Shown here: positions 1-9,080 of the stretch, in pieces
How the letters are laid out: the number at the start of each line of letters is the position of its first letter
How positions within the stretch are numbered: position 1 is the stretch's first letter
Assembly (NCBI GenBank): GCA_015272395.1
Contig: JACYLQ010000049.1
Span: forward strand, 1-56,986
Direction: 5' to 3'
DNA length: 56,986 nt
From: Calothrix sp. C42_A2020_038
GTDB lineage: Bacteria; Cyanobacteriota; Cyanobacteriia; Cyanobacteriales; Nostocaceae
The notes under the pieces: generated by a model
The model's input: only the letters and a program-made list of their open reading frames with translations
What the model was told of the DNA's origin: nothing
Databases searched by the model: none
Position numbers and translations under genes: made by a program

Positions 1-122
1 TGGCGCCGTTGTTCTTGTTGACGTTGTTGAGCAATTTGTTGTTGGCGCCGTTGTTCTTGTTGACGTTGTTGAGCAATTTGTTGTTGGCGCCGTTGTTCTT
101 GTTGACGTTGTTGAGCAATTTG
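1..122. repeat. 42-bp tandem direct repeat, about 2.9 copies, coding
   Basis: Units start at 1, 43 and 85 and appear identical until the third copy diverges at about 123. On the minus strand each unit encodes 14 residues of the type QIAQQRQQEQRRQQ. Because 42 is a multiple of three, copy-number change would lengthen or shorten the periplasmic coil without a frameshift. More copies may lie beyond the window edge. Confidence 0.9.
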
Positions 123-704
123 CTTTTGGAACTTAAGTTCTTCTTGCCGCAGTTGTTCTTCAAATTGCTGTTGGCGCTTTTCTTGGTTGATAACGGGTGA
201 CTGAGGTGTTGCTTGTGTAGATTTTGGTGTCGGTTTAGGCTTGATGGGTGGTAAAGAAGGTGTTTTTTTAACTTTGGGAGACGGAGCGCTAGTTTTAATA
301 CTATTTGGGTTTGCAAACGCGATTGCATCTGGTTGTGGGGCTTGTGCAATCGGAGGTTTTACTTTATTTTCTATCGGTTTTGGTTGAGTATTAGTTATAT
401 TTTGTTTGACATCAACAGGTTTAGATTGTGGTTTTGGCTGTAGTTTGGGCTTTGGGACAACTGGAGTCGGTTTAATCCTACGATTTTGCTGAGAGGGTAA
501 AACTTCAACAATATCAATTGGTATTGGACGAGATGAATAATCGCGACGGACAAAGTTTAATCCCGACGACATCAGAAACCACACTAAGGGCAAGTGCAAA
601 ATAACCGAACTAATGACTATAAAAACCCACAACCCAGGTGGGTCAATGTGTCTTCTCCATGCTGTAACTGGTATTGGAGTTTTATCGGTAACCGATTGAG
701 TCAT
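1..704 (-). CDS. TonB-like energy-transducing protein, partial (3' end beyond window)
   Basis: The reading frame starts at ATG 704-702 and stays open to the window edge, so about 234 N-terminal residues are visible and the C-terminal domain is missing. A short cytoplasmic stretch precedes one membrane segment (about residues 26-46, PGLWVFIVISSVILHLPLVW). Next comes a long periplasmic region rich in Pro, Lys and Gln, then a Gln/Arg-rich coiled segment built from 14-residue repeats. An N-terminal anchor followed by a Pro/Lys-rich spacer is typical of TonB family proteins, which couple inner-membrane energy to outer-membrane receptors. The TonB C-terminal domain itself lies outside the window, so the family call is inferred from architecture. 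No strong ribosome binding site is visible. Confidence 0.65.
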   Translation of the reverse strand, partial: MTQSVTDKTPIPVTAWRRHIDPPGLWVFIVISSVILHLPLVWFLMSSGLNFVRRDYSSRPIPIDIVEVLPSQQNRRIKPTPVVPKPKLQPKPQSKPVDVKQNITNTQPKPIENKVKPPIAQAPQPDAIAFANPNSIKTSAPSPKVKKTPSLPPIKPKPTPKSTQATPQSPVINQEKRQQQFEEQLRQEELKFQKQIAQQRQQEQRRQQQIAQQRQQEQRRQQQIAQQRQQEQRR

Positions 705-834
705 TTATCTATAAGAATATAAAATCGCTATGTAGTTGGTCACTGGCCCTTTGTCATGTGTCTTGTGCCCTTCGTCATTTGTTCCTATATAAAACCAATA
801 ACCAATGGCCAGTGACTGATAACCACTTGCCATT

Positions 835-3800
835 TTAACGACTTGCTACAACTTCTGGTGTAACAACAAAAGTTAAAACTGTTTCATCTACTCCTTTTAA
901 TTCTAATGAACTACCTTTAATAATTTCCTCATCCTGCAAGTAATCTGCAACTGCTGCCGAAACAAGTATCGTGCCAGGTTTTGCTGCTTGCTGTAAACGT
1001 GCGGCAATATTAACGCTTGGACCGATTGCTGTGTAATCTGCCCGTTCGGAGCTACCAAACATGCCTACTACTGCAGTTCCTTGATGAATACCACAACGGA
1101 ACAATACACCGTTTCGTCCATCGGTATCGAAAATTCCTTGCTCTCGCCAACGTTGATTCAATTTGTCAAGACAGCGTAACATTGCTCTGGCTGTGTTAAT
1201 CGCACGACGCACTTGTTCGTTAGGAGTGAGTTCTTCAGGCGCCCCAAACAGTGCCAAAATAGCATCTCCCATGAATTTATCGACAGTGCCCCCATTATCA
1301 AACACAGCTCGGGTCATCGCTTCGAGATATTCATTAAGCAACTCTGCGACTTTCCGTGACCTGAGTGTGTTAGACAACTGAGTAAATCCAACTATGTCAC
1401 TAAACAACACTGTAATTAATCGCGGTTCAGGACGTAAATCGAGGACTAAATCGCCTGCCGCAGCTTTTTGTACGAGTGCTGGAGGTAAAAAGCGTTGTAA
1501 TACAGATTCTGTTAGATATGTATTTAACTTTAAAACACGACGTTCATTTTCTTTTAATGCGAGGAGATTTCGTACCTCAGCAAGTAACTCACGGTCGTTA
1601 AAAGGTTTTGCTAAATAAGCATCAGCACCCAATTCGGTACCAGAAATACGAGTTTCTTCATCAATTTTTGCAGTTAAAAGAATAATGGGTATTCCTTTCA
1701 ACCGTGATTCATTACGAATCATGCGAATCATTTCTAACCCTGTTACCAATGGCATCATCAAATCGGTGACAATCAGGCTAGGTTCAAGTTTTTGAGCATT
1801 TTTGAATCCTTCGGCGCCATTACGAGCAGTATGAACTGTGTATCCATTAGCACGTAGAATTGCGGAAACATAACCGCGTAAATCAGGGTTGTCGTCAACT
1901 ACAAGAATAGTATGTCCAGTAGGAACTACATCTTGATGGGCATCGGAAAAATCGTAGGCGCCAGTTGGAGTATCATCAACATCAACAAGTTCTAAGTCAG
2001 CAAGTTCGACATTGGCACGGTTAGTATTTAACTCAGCAGGTGCATCAACAACACGGTCAGCATCTAAATGTGTACTTCCAGGTAACAACCAAATAGTAAA
2101 AGTAGTTCCTTCACCATAAACGGAATCAACTGTGACTTTACCACCATGAAGTTCCACCAATTCTTTAACTAAAGCCAAACCTAGACCGCTACCTTCATAC
2201 GAGCGGTTTTCTGAACCTTCGGCTTGACGGAAGCGCTCAAACAGGTGAGGAAGTTGTTCAGGAATAATACCGATACCAGTATCTTGAACTTTAAGAATAC
2301 AATTTTCGTTAGTTGAAACTACTGAGACAGAAATTGTTCCACCATGTGGTGTAAATTTCATCGCATTCGACAACAGGTTATAGAGTACCTTGTCGAATTT
2401 TTCCATATCCAAGTATACTGCTGGACATTGGGCGAGATTACTGACTAATTGCAATCCCTTTTTCTCGCAGTAGGCACGGAATGACTCAACAATTTGGCTA
2501 ACAAATTCCACCAAATCGCATTTGCGAAAAGTCGGTTGCATCCTGCCTGCATCAAGACGCTGCAAATCAAGTAACTGGTTAACTAGTCTTAATAAACGAC
2601 GTGAGTTACGTAAAGCAATAGTACTCTGAGAATATGATAATCCTTCTTTATTAGCAACAGCCGATTCGAGAGGTCCTTGAATCAAGGTTATCGGCGTGCG
2701 AAACTCGTGCGATATATTTTGGAAAAACTCAGTTTTTTGTCTATCTAATTCCAATAATCGCTCGGCCTGCTCACGTGTTTTTTGGTACAAACGTGACTGT
2801 TGCACTGCAATTGCAGCTTGAGCAGCTACTGCTTTTGCAAGTTCAATTTCCGAAGCTTGCCATTTACGTGCTTTGTTGTCTTCCCGCAGTGTGATGCTGC
2901 CAATGCTCTTACCATCTGCAAGCAATGGTACAACTATTAGCGAACGCGAACGACCGCGCAAAGGTAAGTTAAACCCGTTTAGTTCTAGCGGACATTCATT
3001 CATGTCCGTTACTACAACTGGTTCAAGTGTTCGCAACATATGTTGCAATATCGGGTTTTCTTTTATAGGTGCCAAAGACTGAGGTAAATCATTGAATAAT
3101 ATGTTATTTTGTATACTTTTATCTGAATGAACATCGTTGCTTTCGTATAAACCCACACATTGTAGGTACTCATCTTCCTCAGTCCATAAGGACAATATAC
3201 AACCGTTTACTTGCAGAGCTTGTCCAAGTTGTTGAGTAATAGCAGCAAAAATATCTTGTTGGTTGAGGCTAGAACGGATTGCACTAGTAATTGTATTAAT
3301 TAGCGCTTCTCGTTTTGCCAGTGACCTGACTTGTTCATAGGCATAAGCTTGTGATAGGGCCAGAGCAGCTTGATCCGCGACCATCATTACTAGTTTTACT
3401 TCATCATCGCTCCAGATACGACTTTCATGACATTGGTGTAATGCTAGTACAGCCATTAATTCCTGCCGAAGAATCAACGGTATAACCAAACTTGAACTAA
3501 TATTGGCTGCTGCAAATACTGAAGCACGAATTTTCAATTCTGGCGCATCACCTTGGATACGCTCATCACTGTTGACATCATTAATAACTTGTACCTCGCG
3601 CGTCTCCCAGACAGTTTCTTCTAAAAGTAAATTAACAGAGTCGAGGGAGGTTGAGGAGGACAGAGAAGATAGATCGATTGCTTGCTCAACTTGATCTGAA
3701 GGCGCCTTTTGGTAGATAAAACCTTCATCAGCTAATTGTCCATTTAAGAAAGGACGTAGTAAACAAACATCGACCTCAAGCATATGACCAACGGTATCGA

Positions 3801-4305
3801 CAATAGTTTGTAAAATTTGCCGATAATCAAGGGCGCTACGAATTGTATTTGTAACTGTATTTAGTAATGACTCTTGACGCAGGGTTCGCGTCAGTTCACG
3901 GGTGCGGGCTTTGAGGACATTGTGAGTATCTAGAGCTTGACGTACTACAGCCTTAAGCTCTTCTGCTTCCCACGGTTTTGTAACATATTTAAATACTTTA
4001 CCAGCATTAATGGCTTCTACCAAGTCTTCAACATCGGTATAGCCAGTTAGAATAATCCGAATAATATCGGGATATTGTGTAGCTGTTAGGCTCAAAAATT
4101 CTGTACCACTCATCATTGGCATTCGTTGGTCAGAGATGATCACCGATACATCTCCTTCTTGTGCCAATAATTCAAGTGCATCAGGCCCAGAATTTGCTCT
4201 TAGTACTTTATATTCACGATAAAAGGTGCGGTAAAGCAAGTCGAGGTTGTCGGGTTCGTCGTCAACGACCAAAATTTTAGGCTTAGTGTTTGCTTGGGAT
4301 TTCAT
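835..4305 (-). CDS. cyaC: CyaC-type hybrid sensor kinase / class III adenylate cyclase
   Basis: The 1156-residue multidomain signalling protein makes cAMP under two-component control. Domain order is: receiver 1 (about 10-125, phospho-acceptor D59 in SDQRMP), two GAF-like domains (about 150-320 and 345-510), histidine kinase (H533 in ISHEFRTP, N box DKVLYNLLSNAMKFTP, G1 DTGIGI, G2 GSGLGLAL), receiver 2 (D848 in TDLMMP), then a class III cyclase domain. The cyclase metal aspartates are D970 (FSDIVGFT) and D1014 (KFMGDA), followed by ERADYTAIGPSVNIAARL. The Lys/Asp substrate-selecting pattern favours ATP over GTP. Order and length match the CyaC proteins of Anabaena and Spirulina (established knowledge), which are cytoplasmic cAMP producers. 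It appears monocistronic. Confidence 0.9.
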   Translation of the reverse strand: MKSQANTKPKILVVDDEPDNLDLLYRTFYREYKVLRANSGPDALELLAQEGDVSVIISDQRMPMMSGTEFLSLTATQYPDIIRIILTGYTDVEDLVEAINAGKVFKYVTKPWEAEELKAVVRQALDTHNVLKARTRELTRTLRQESLLNTVTNTIRSALDYRQILQTIVDTVGHMLEVDVCLLRPFLNGQLADEGFIYQKAPSDQVEQAIDLSSLSSSTSLDSVNLLLEETVWETREVQVINDVNSDERIQGDAPELKIRASVFAAANISSSLVIPLILRQELMAVLALHQCHESRIWSDDEVKLVMMVADQAALALSQAYAYEQVRSLAKREALINTITSAIRSSLNQQDIFAAITQQLGQALQVNGCILSLWTEEDEYLQCVGLYESNDVHSDKSIQNNILFNDLPQSLAPIKENPILQHMLRTLEPVVVTDMNECPLELNGFNLPLRGRSRSLIVVPLLADGKSIGSITLREDNKARKWQASEIELAKAVAAQAAIAVQQSRLYQKTREQAERLLELDRQKTEFFQNISHEFRTPITLIQGPLESAVANKEGLSYSQSTIALRNSRRLLRLVNQLLDLQRLDAGRMQPTFRKCDLVEFVSQIVESFRAYCEKKGLQLVSNLAQCPAVYLDMEKFDKVLYNLLSNAMKFTPHGGTISVSVVSTNENCILKVQDTGIGIIPEQLPHLFERFRQAEGSENRSYEGSGLGLALVKELVELHGGKVTVDSVYGEGTTFTIWLLPGSTHLDADRVVDAPAELNTNRANVELADLELVDVDDTPTGAYDFSDAHQDVVPTGHTILVVDDNPDLRGYVSAILRANGYTVHTARNGAEGFKNAQKLEPSLIVTDLMMPLVTGLEMIRMIRNESRLKGIPIILLTAKIDEETRISGTELGADAYLAKPFNDRELLAEVRNLLALKENERRVLKLNTYLTESVLQRFLPPALVQKAAAGDLVLDLRPEPRLITVLFSDIVGFTQLSNTLRSRKVAELLNEYLEAMTRAVFDNGGTVDKFMGDAILALFGAPEELTPNEQVRRAINTARAMLRCLDKLNQRWREQGIFDTDGRNGVLFRCGIHQGTAVVGMFGSSERADYTAIGPSVNIAARLQQAAKPGTILVSAAVADYLQDEEIIKGSSLELKGVDETVLTFVVTPEVVASR

Positions 4306-4416
4306 GCACCGCTTTCCTGAAGCAACGGTATTTGGATAAAGGACAAACTGCTCAAGTAATCAGACTTAAAAAAGCTGAGGTCAGAGCAGAAAATTTCGAC
4401 TCTATAGGCTACGTAC

Positions 4417-4698
4417 CTATTGGACTGCTGAAGAAAGCGCGTATTCACTTTTTTTACCCCAATAGCCTTCTATAACCATTTGTTCTGTACAACGACACAA
4501 CTGATGACTGGTGTTATCCGGATGATTAAATAGATTAAATATATTGTGTAGCAATTGCTTTGCCTCCGCCGAGAACTGTTTAAACGGATATCGAACTTTA
4601 AAGACGAACTGTCTTGTCCATCTGTACCCGCATATTAATTTTTCCCGCTGTAGCTCCCACACTAACACTTGCCAGTTAATTTTCTTGATCTTGGTCAT
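4417..4698 (-). CDS. hypothetical protein (93 aa)
   Basis: I do not recognise this protein. The chosen start is ATG 4698-4696 (MTKIKKINWQVLVWELQ); an upstream in-frame start at 4803 gives 128 residues but adds a low-quality leader. The sequence is mixed and basic, with Cys near the C-terminus (HQLCRCTEQ), and has no membrane segment. It sits upstream of cyaC on the same strand, separated by 111 bases. Composition looks more protein-like than a random frame, but no ribosome binding site is evident. It could be a spurious ORF. Confidence 0.35.
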   Translation of the reverse strand: MTKIKKINWQVLVWELQREKLICGYRWTRQFVFKVRYPFKQFSAEAKQLLHNIFNLFNHPDNTSHQLCRCTEQMVIEGYWGKKSEYALSSAVQ

Positions 4699-4998
4699 TG
4701 TCAAGTTAAAAACATTACAGTAATCATACTTCACCTTAAGTATATTATTAGACAAGTCTTTTTCGGAAATTTCGCAACTCCCGAAACAGACGCTAGTAGA
4801 CACTTACAAAGCCTTTTTTCTTCGCTTCCCTCTCTACCTCACATAGCCTGATTTTCCCCTGCTTTAATGTAATTTTGACGTATTATTGTTAAATGGGGAG
4901 TAGAAAAACAATGCACGCTTATGTAATTCTTTCCCCCTTAACAAGAGCGAATAGTTAATACACAACCTCTTTTTTGTAAATTCATTACTAAACTAACC

Positions 4999-5628
4999 TT
5001 GACTCCCTGGTTCTCCGATTCATCTTACCAACAACCCGACGCTTATGCTGCTGGTAAAGCAGAGTGCCCGTTTCTGGTACGTGCTGCAACTACAGTAGAT
5101 TTGCATGATGTTGCCCAGATTATTACAGATAGTTTCCATTCACCAAACGGCTTCTGGGGATGGACTTTACCCATATTACGTTTAGGTATTTATGAAGATT
5201 TGAGACACCGCTTGGCGTCTGCTGCACCACACCAATTCTGCTTAGTTGCAGTTGATACAACTATGGGCAATCATAGCTTAGTTGGAACTGTTGAATTAGG
5301 TGTACGTTATAGTGACGGTTGGACACACAGAAGTAAAAGTTTTGTTTACCTGTCTAATTTAGCAGTACATCCAATGTATCGTCGGCAAGGTGTTGCATCA
5401 AGTTTGCTTGTTGGCTGCGAAAAATTAACCAAAGAATGGGGTTTTAAGGATATATATCTCCATGTCCTGGAAAATAACCATAACGCCCGCCAACTTTATT
5501 TCAAGCTTGGATACTGTGTCAACAAGGTAGAAGCTGGTTTCAATACCTTCTTTTTCAAACGGGCGCCGCAAATACTTTTGCACAAACACTTAAGTGTAAA
5601 CCCTGAATCCACCAGCCTAAACATATAA
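4999..5628 (+). CDS. GNAT family N-acetyltransferase
   Basis: The 209-residue protein has the GNAT fold. The acetyl-CoA pyrophosphate-binding motif A is at about residues 118-140 (YLSNLAVHPMYRRQGVASSL; R/Q-x-x-G-x-A type), followed by motif B (YLHVLENNHNARQLYFKLGY). The N-terminal part (VRAATTVDLHDVAQIITDSF) is the usual first strand and helix. The best start is TTG at 4999, because no ATG precedes the conserved part in frame. The substrate cannot be told; N-terminal or small-molecule amines are typical for the family. It resembles a GNAT protein widely conserved in cyanobacteria. It stands alone, followed by about 1 kb of AT-rich DNA. Confidence 0.85.
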   Translation: MTPWFSDSSYQQPDAYAAGKAECPFLVRAATTVDLHDVAQIITDSFHSPNGFWGWTLPILRLGIYEDLRHRLASAAPHQFCLVAVDTTMGNHSLVGTVELGVRYSDGWTHRSKSFVYLSNLAVHPMYRRQGVASSLLVGCEKLTKEWGFKDIYLHVLENNHNARQLYFKLGYCVNKVEAGFNTFFFKRAPQILLHKHLSVNPESTSLNI

Positions 5629-6625
5629 TAAAATATATAAATATATAAAATATACAAAAATCAGACTGTAGAAGCGTGCTTGAAAAATGCAATTAGCACT
5701 ACACTTACCACTGAGTGCAAAAAAAATTACGTGTAACCGTAGAAGTTCGTTAACTCAAAATATGAAGAAATAGCTAAATTCAACTTGTGGATTGTTGAAT
5801 ATTACTAGTTATTGTTTATACTTGTAATTTCAATTGCAGATACTTGCTAATTTAATTTAATTCCTGAGATAGAGAACAAATTTATAATAGGTAGGATAAA
5901 AGTGATGAGATGATGCTGAGATAGCTGATAAATTTGGTACATCGCTCGCTGTGACTACTGATTGAGTCAATTTGGGCAGTACTTAAACCTTTTAAACTAG
6001 TTAGGTCTTGATCAAAACGATTCAAACTTTTATAACTTACATTAGTTATGAATGATTTGCATCAAATGTATAAGCTGGAAAAATACTATTTTAGTCTTTT
6101 CGCGCTTAGATAAGCACTCCCTGATTTCACTTTTACCATATAATATTATGAATTATAAATACAAGTTTTCTTAATTCCTTATTTAGTTATAAAATTTGTA
6201 ACTCAGTGAATATATTTATCTGTTTTGGAAATGTTTCATTACTCTATAAGTAGATTTAGTTTTATAAATAAATACTAAACGTGGTATATTGATGAAAGAT
6301 GTATGCTGTCATCAGTAATAATACGTGAAATAACGCTGGAATTTATTACAATAACTTTGTAATCTAGATAAGCAACTTTATAAAAACTTTAAGAAAAAAC
6401 TTCTGTGTATCAAGACAAAACTTGTTAAATCTCATAAAATAAGATTACCTAATTATTCAAAATACTTGATTAATTCTTATCCTACTTGAATAATTTGGTC
6501 AAATCTTGATAATAAAAACATCAGTGATTTAGTTATTGCTGTAATTGCAACAAAAGTTCACATTAGCATTGACGACATAAATCTTAGAAAAACATCGATA
6601 GCCAAAAATAAAGCTATCAGGCGCT
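5629..6625. other. AT-rich intergenic region of about 1 kb without a gene
   Basis: No ORF with coding character was seen on either strand. The stretch is very AT-rich, with runs such as ATATATAAATATATAAAATA near 5635-5655. It probably holds the promoter and leader of the plus-strand gene at 6626. I could not assign specific regulatory boxes or a structured RNA. Confidence 0.6.
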
Positions 6626-7144
6626 ATGGTATCAATTTATTACCCTGACACCAGTTTTCTTGAACACCTTGTAATGTCAGATGGAGGAGAGCAATTTTAT
6701 GGCTCGGACATTCTGACTATGTTGCATAGCGGGAAGGTTTTTATGGTCAACAGTCGCAGACGAAACGGTCTAATATTATTCAAGCGTTATCATGCTGAGT
6801 TTGCCGGACCAGGAGCTGCTGTTGGTGGTGATTATGACCGCGACTGTTTAGGCGCCTTAGCAATTGGCAATCTTTCTTTGTTGAGTCCAGAAACTCACGA
6901 AGAACGCCAAAAAGCATATTTGATTAGGCGCCAATGGATTCGGTTAATCAAACAAATTACAGAGTCTTCAGTTGCTTCCAAACGAGTACACAAGATTCTC
7001 GATCAATTTGACCAATATTTTCCATCAGAGATGGTATCACGATTGCCAGATGAAGCATTCGCGTTACTAGTTGGGGTTTTGCCACAAACTGTGGGAATAG
7101 TACGCCGTTCAGTAAATTCTCTGGAAGATAAGTATGATTATTAA
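6626..7144 (+). CDS. conserved cyanobacterial protein of unknown function (172 aa)
   Basis: The ATG start at 6626 begins MVSIYYPDTSFLEHLVMSDG. A Gly-rich central patch (AGPGAAVGGDYDRDC) is followed by a helical basic region (RRQWIRLIKQITESSVASKR). The C-terminal segment (DEAFALLVGVLPQTVGIVRRS) has the length and polarity pattern of a helix-turn-helix, which hints at a DNA-binding or regulatory role; that is inference only. There is no signal peptide or membrane segment. I recall similar sequences only from filamentous cyanobacteria and no function for them. It faces hisC convergently with 41 bases between stops. Confidence 0.75.
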   Translation: MVSIYYPDTSFLEHLVMSDGGEQFYGSDILTMLHSGKVFMVNSRRRNGLILFKRYHAEFAGPGAAVGGDYDRDCLGALAIGNLSLLSPETHEERQKAYLIRRQWIRLIKQITESSVASKRVHKILDQFDQYFPSEMVSRLPDEAFALLVGVLPQTVGIVRRSVNSLEDKYDY

Positions 7145-7185
7145 TTTGTAATCAAATATCTAATTTCCAAAATATTAAAAAAATA

Positions 7186-8322
7186 TTAATTTTTTTCTAA
7201 AATAGTATGCATCCTCATTAAGGTGTGGGCATTTTGTTGAGGAGTTCCAACAGTAACTCGCAAGCCACCCCCTGTTTGGCGAACTAAAGTACCCATAATT
7301 CTTAATTCTTGGGTTAAGCGAGTTAAAGATTTTTCCATTTGGGCTAAATAACTGACTTTTGGTTGAAGATAAATAAAGTTAGCGTCACTAGGCCATACTT
7401 TGAGTTGAGAAAACTCAGCAAGATTGGCGCGCAATTTATCTCGTTCGCTTTTGATTTCGGGTATTATTTCGAGTAATAAGTTGCGGTTTTGAATTGCAAG
7501 TAATGCAGCAGCAATGGAAAAGCTAGGGAGGTTATAAGGTAAACGGACTTTTTCGAGAACAGAAATTAATTCCGGATGGGCAATACAATATCCCACACGC
7601 ATTGCAGCAAGTCGAAAAGCCTTGGAGAATGTTCGCATTACCACCCAATTAGGATGTTGGAATAATTCTGTCACAAGAGTTTCTTGGCTAAACTCAAAAT
7701 AGGCTTCATCAATAACTACTAATACATTTTCCGATACTGTTTTAAGCCATTCGATTTCTGCATCAGTTAGGGTATTCGCAGTGGGTGAATTGGGGTGAAC
7801 AACGAAAATTGCTTTAATTGGAGGATTTTGCTGTTGTAAAAGTGCAGATTTAGCAGCATTTAAATCGATTTCAAAAGTTTCTTGATTTCTGCCTACTGTC
7901 ACCACATTAACTCCGAGCGTTTGCGCGAGGATAGCGTACATTGAGAACGTCGGGGTTGCCACCAAAATTGAACCGTTGCCAGCAACGCAGCTAGAAATCA
8001 ATAGCGAACGAATCAATTCATCTGAACCATTACCTACAGATATATTTGACAGTGTGATTGATTTTACATTTGCAGACTCGTTAACATATTCAGCTATCGC
8101 GCGTTTTAACTCTTCGTGTCCTCCATCAGGATAACGATTTGTTTCTATAAATTGTTCATAACTCCAAGCTAGTTTTTGCTTTAACTCGATTGGCAAATCA
8201 TAAGGACTTTCATTAGTATCAAGTCTATCAAGCGCGTTTGCCACTGGCTCTGATGTATCGCTACCAGGGTGTGGTTTGTAAGCACTGAACTGCACAAGGT
8301 CTTGACGGATACAAGGAAGCAT
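7186..8322 (-). CDS. hisC: histidinol-phosphate aminotransferase
   Basis: This PLP-dependent class I/II aminotransferase (378 aa) converts imidazole-acetol phosphate and glutamate to histidinol phosphate in histidine synthesis. Visible signatures are the N-terminal substrate region ([18 protein letters not shown]), the cofactor phosphate-binding segment ([10 protein letters not shown]), HPNSPTAN, the PLP-ring Asp in [11 protein letters not shown], and the Schiff-base Lys at residue 234 in [16 protein letters not shown]. Length is normal for HisC. Closely related family members can act on aromatic amino acids, so substrate choice is inferred. The next gene downstream on the map, a hydrolase at 8364-8996, lies upstream in transcription, 41 bases away, and may be co-transcribed. 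Confidence 0.9.
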   Translation of the reverse strand: MLPCIRQDLVQFSAYKPHPGSDTSEPVANALDRLDTNESPYDLPIELKQKLAWSYEQFIETNRYPDGGHEELKRAIAEYVNESANVKSITLSNISVGNGSDELIRSLLISSCVAGNGSILVATPTFSMYAILAQTLGVNVVTVGRNQETFEIDLNAAKSALLQQQNPPIKAIFVVHPNSPTANTLTDAEIEWLKTVSENVLVVIDEAYFEFSQETLVTELFQHPNWVVMRTFSKAFRLAAMRVGYCIAHPELISVLEKVRLPYNLPSFSIAAALLAIQNRNLLLEIIPEIKSERDKLRANLAEFSQLKVWPSDANFIYLQPKVSYLAQMEKSLTRLTQELRIMGTLVRQTGGGLRVTVGTPQQNAHTLMRMHTILEKN

Positions 8323-8363
8323 AGGGAATTCTAGATTTTAGATTTTGGATTATACAACTGAAG

Positions 8364-8996
8364 TTACAAGTTACAAAACCGTGAAATAGCGAGATTGATT
8401 TCATCGGTTACATTCAAGAGTGCGTGGTCACTGTGGAGTTCAACTAGTTCAACCCAAGCGCGCGTTTGTGCAAAATCTCGACTAGCTTGAACAGGTATTA
8501 CTTCATCATCAATACCATGCAATATAAGAGTTGGGATAGGGCGCCGTAATTTTTCTTCGTGATACTGGGCGGCATCTGTAACAAAATCGTAATGCAAGGG
8601 TAACTCGCGCGCTTCGCCGTAATGGTAAACCATCTTATACTTATTTTGTTGCCAGCGCTGAATCTCATCTTCACCTAATTTCGACAACCAGTGGGATAAA
8701 AAACCAAAAGCAGGTGCAAGCAAGACTAAACGCTGCACCTGCGTGTAATTTTCTCCCAAGTAGGTAGATACTAAGCCACCAAGACTTGAACCAATAAGCG
8801 TTACAGGTGTTCCATCTTGAGGAAATTGAGCAGCTACTTGTTTGAGTTGACGAGTAACACTTAAGTGAGAAAAATCACCTGCATTCAAATCGGGAATTGT
8901 GATTTTAATCTGCAAATTAGCAAAAAACGACTCAATCTTCCTAGCTTTTGTTGAATTAGGACTGGATGCAAACCCGTGAAGGTAAATATAGAACAT
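8364..8996 (-). CDS. YqiA/YcfP-type alpha/beta hydrolase (UPF0227-like esterase)
   Basis: The 210-residue protein begins MFYIYLHGFASSPNSTKA, the oxyanion-hole HGF motif of the YqiA family. The nucleophile elbow is GSSLGGL. The acid is in LHGIDDEVIPV and the histidine in SDHALL near the C-terminus, so the Ser-Asp-His triad is complete. The size fits small acyl-CoA or palmitoyl esterases of this family. The natural substrate is unknown. It lies just upstream of hisC on the same strand and may share its transcript. Confidence 0.8.
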   Translation of the reverse strand: MFYIYLHGFASSPNSTKARKIESFFANLQIKITIPDLNAGDFSHLSVTRQLKQVAAQFPQDGTPVTLIGSSLGGLVSTYLGENYTQVQRLVLLAPAFGFLSHWLSKLGEDEIQRWQQNKYKMVYHYGEARELPLHYDFVTDAAQYHEEKLRRPIPTLILHGIDDEVIPVQASRDFAQTRAWVELVELHSDHALLNVTDEINLAISRFCNL

Positions 8997-9025
8997 GGTT
9001 AAGAGTTAATAGTTAAAAAGTAGAA

Positions 9026-9078
9026 GTACGGAGTTAAGATATTAACTCCGTACAGACGTTTCGGGTCCTCGCGTCTAC
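9026..9078. repeat. perfect 11-bp hairpin followed by a dispersed AGACG-type palindrome
   Basis: GTACGGAGTTA (9026-9036) pairs perfectly with TAACTCCGTAC (9043-9053) across a 6-base loop. It runs directly into a second imperfect palindrome (TACAGACG...CGTCTAC, 9051-9078), a member of the dispersed family also seen at 10526, 13119, 39421, 39521 and 47065. It sits between the gor gene and the hydrolase gene and could end or shape the gor transcript. There is no T-run, so it is not a classical intrinsic terminator. Confidence 0.6.
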
Positions 9079-9080
9079 TC

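Noticed and set aside
9-200. Plus-strand 63-residue Leu-rich frame
   Set aside because: It is the reverse frame of the tandem repeats in the TonB-like gene; its Leu/Phe repeats simply mirror the Gln/Arg-rich coil.
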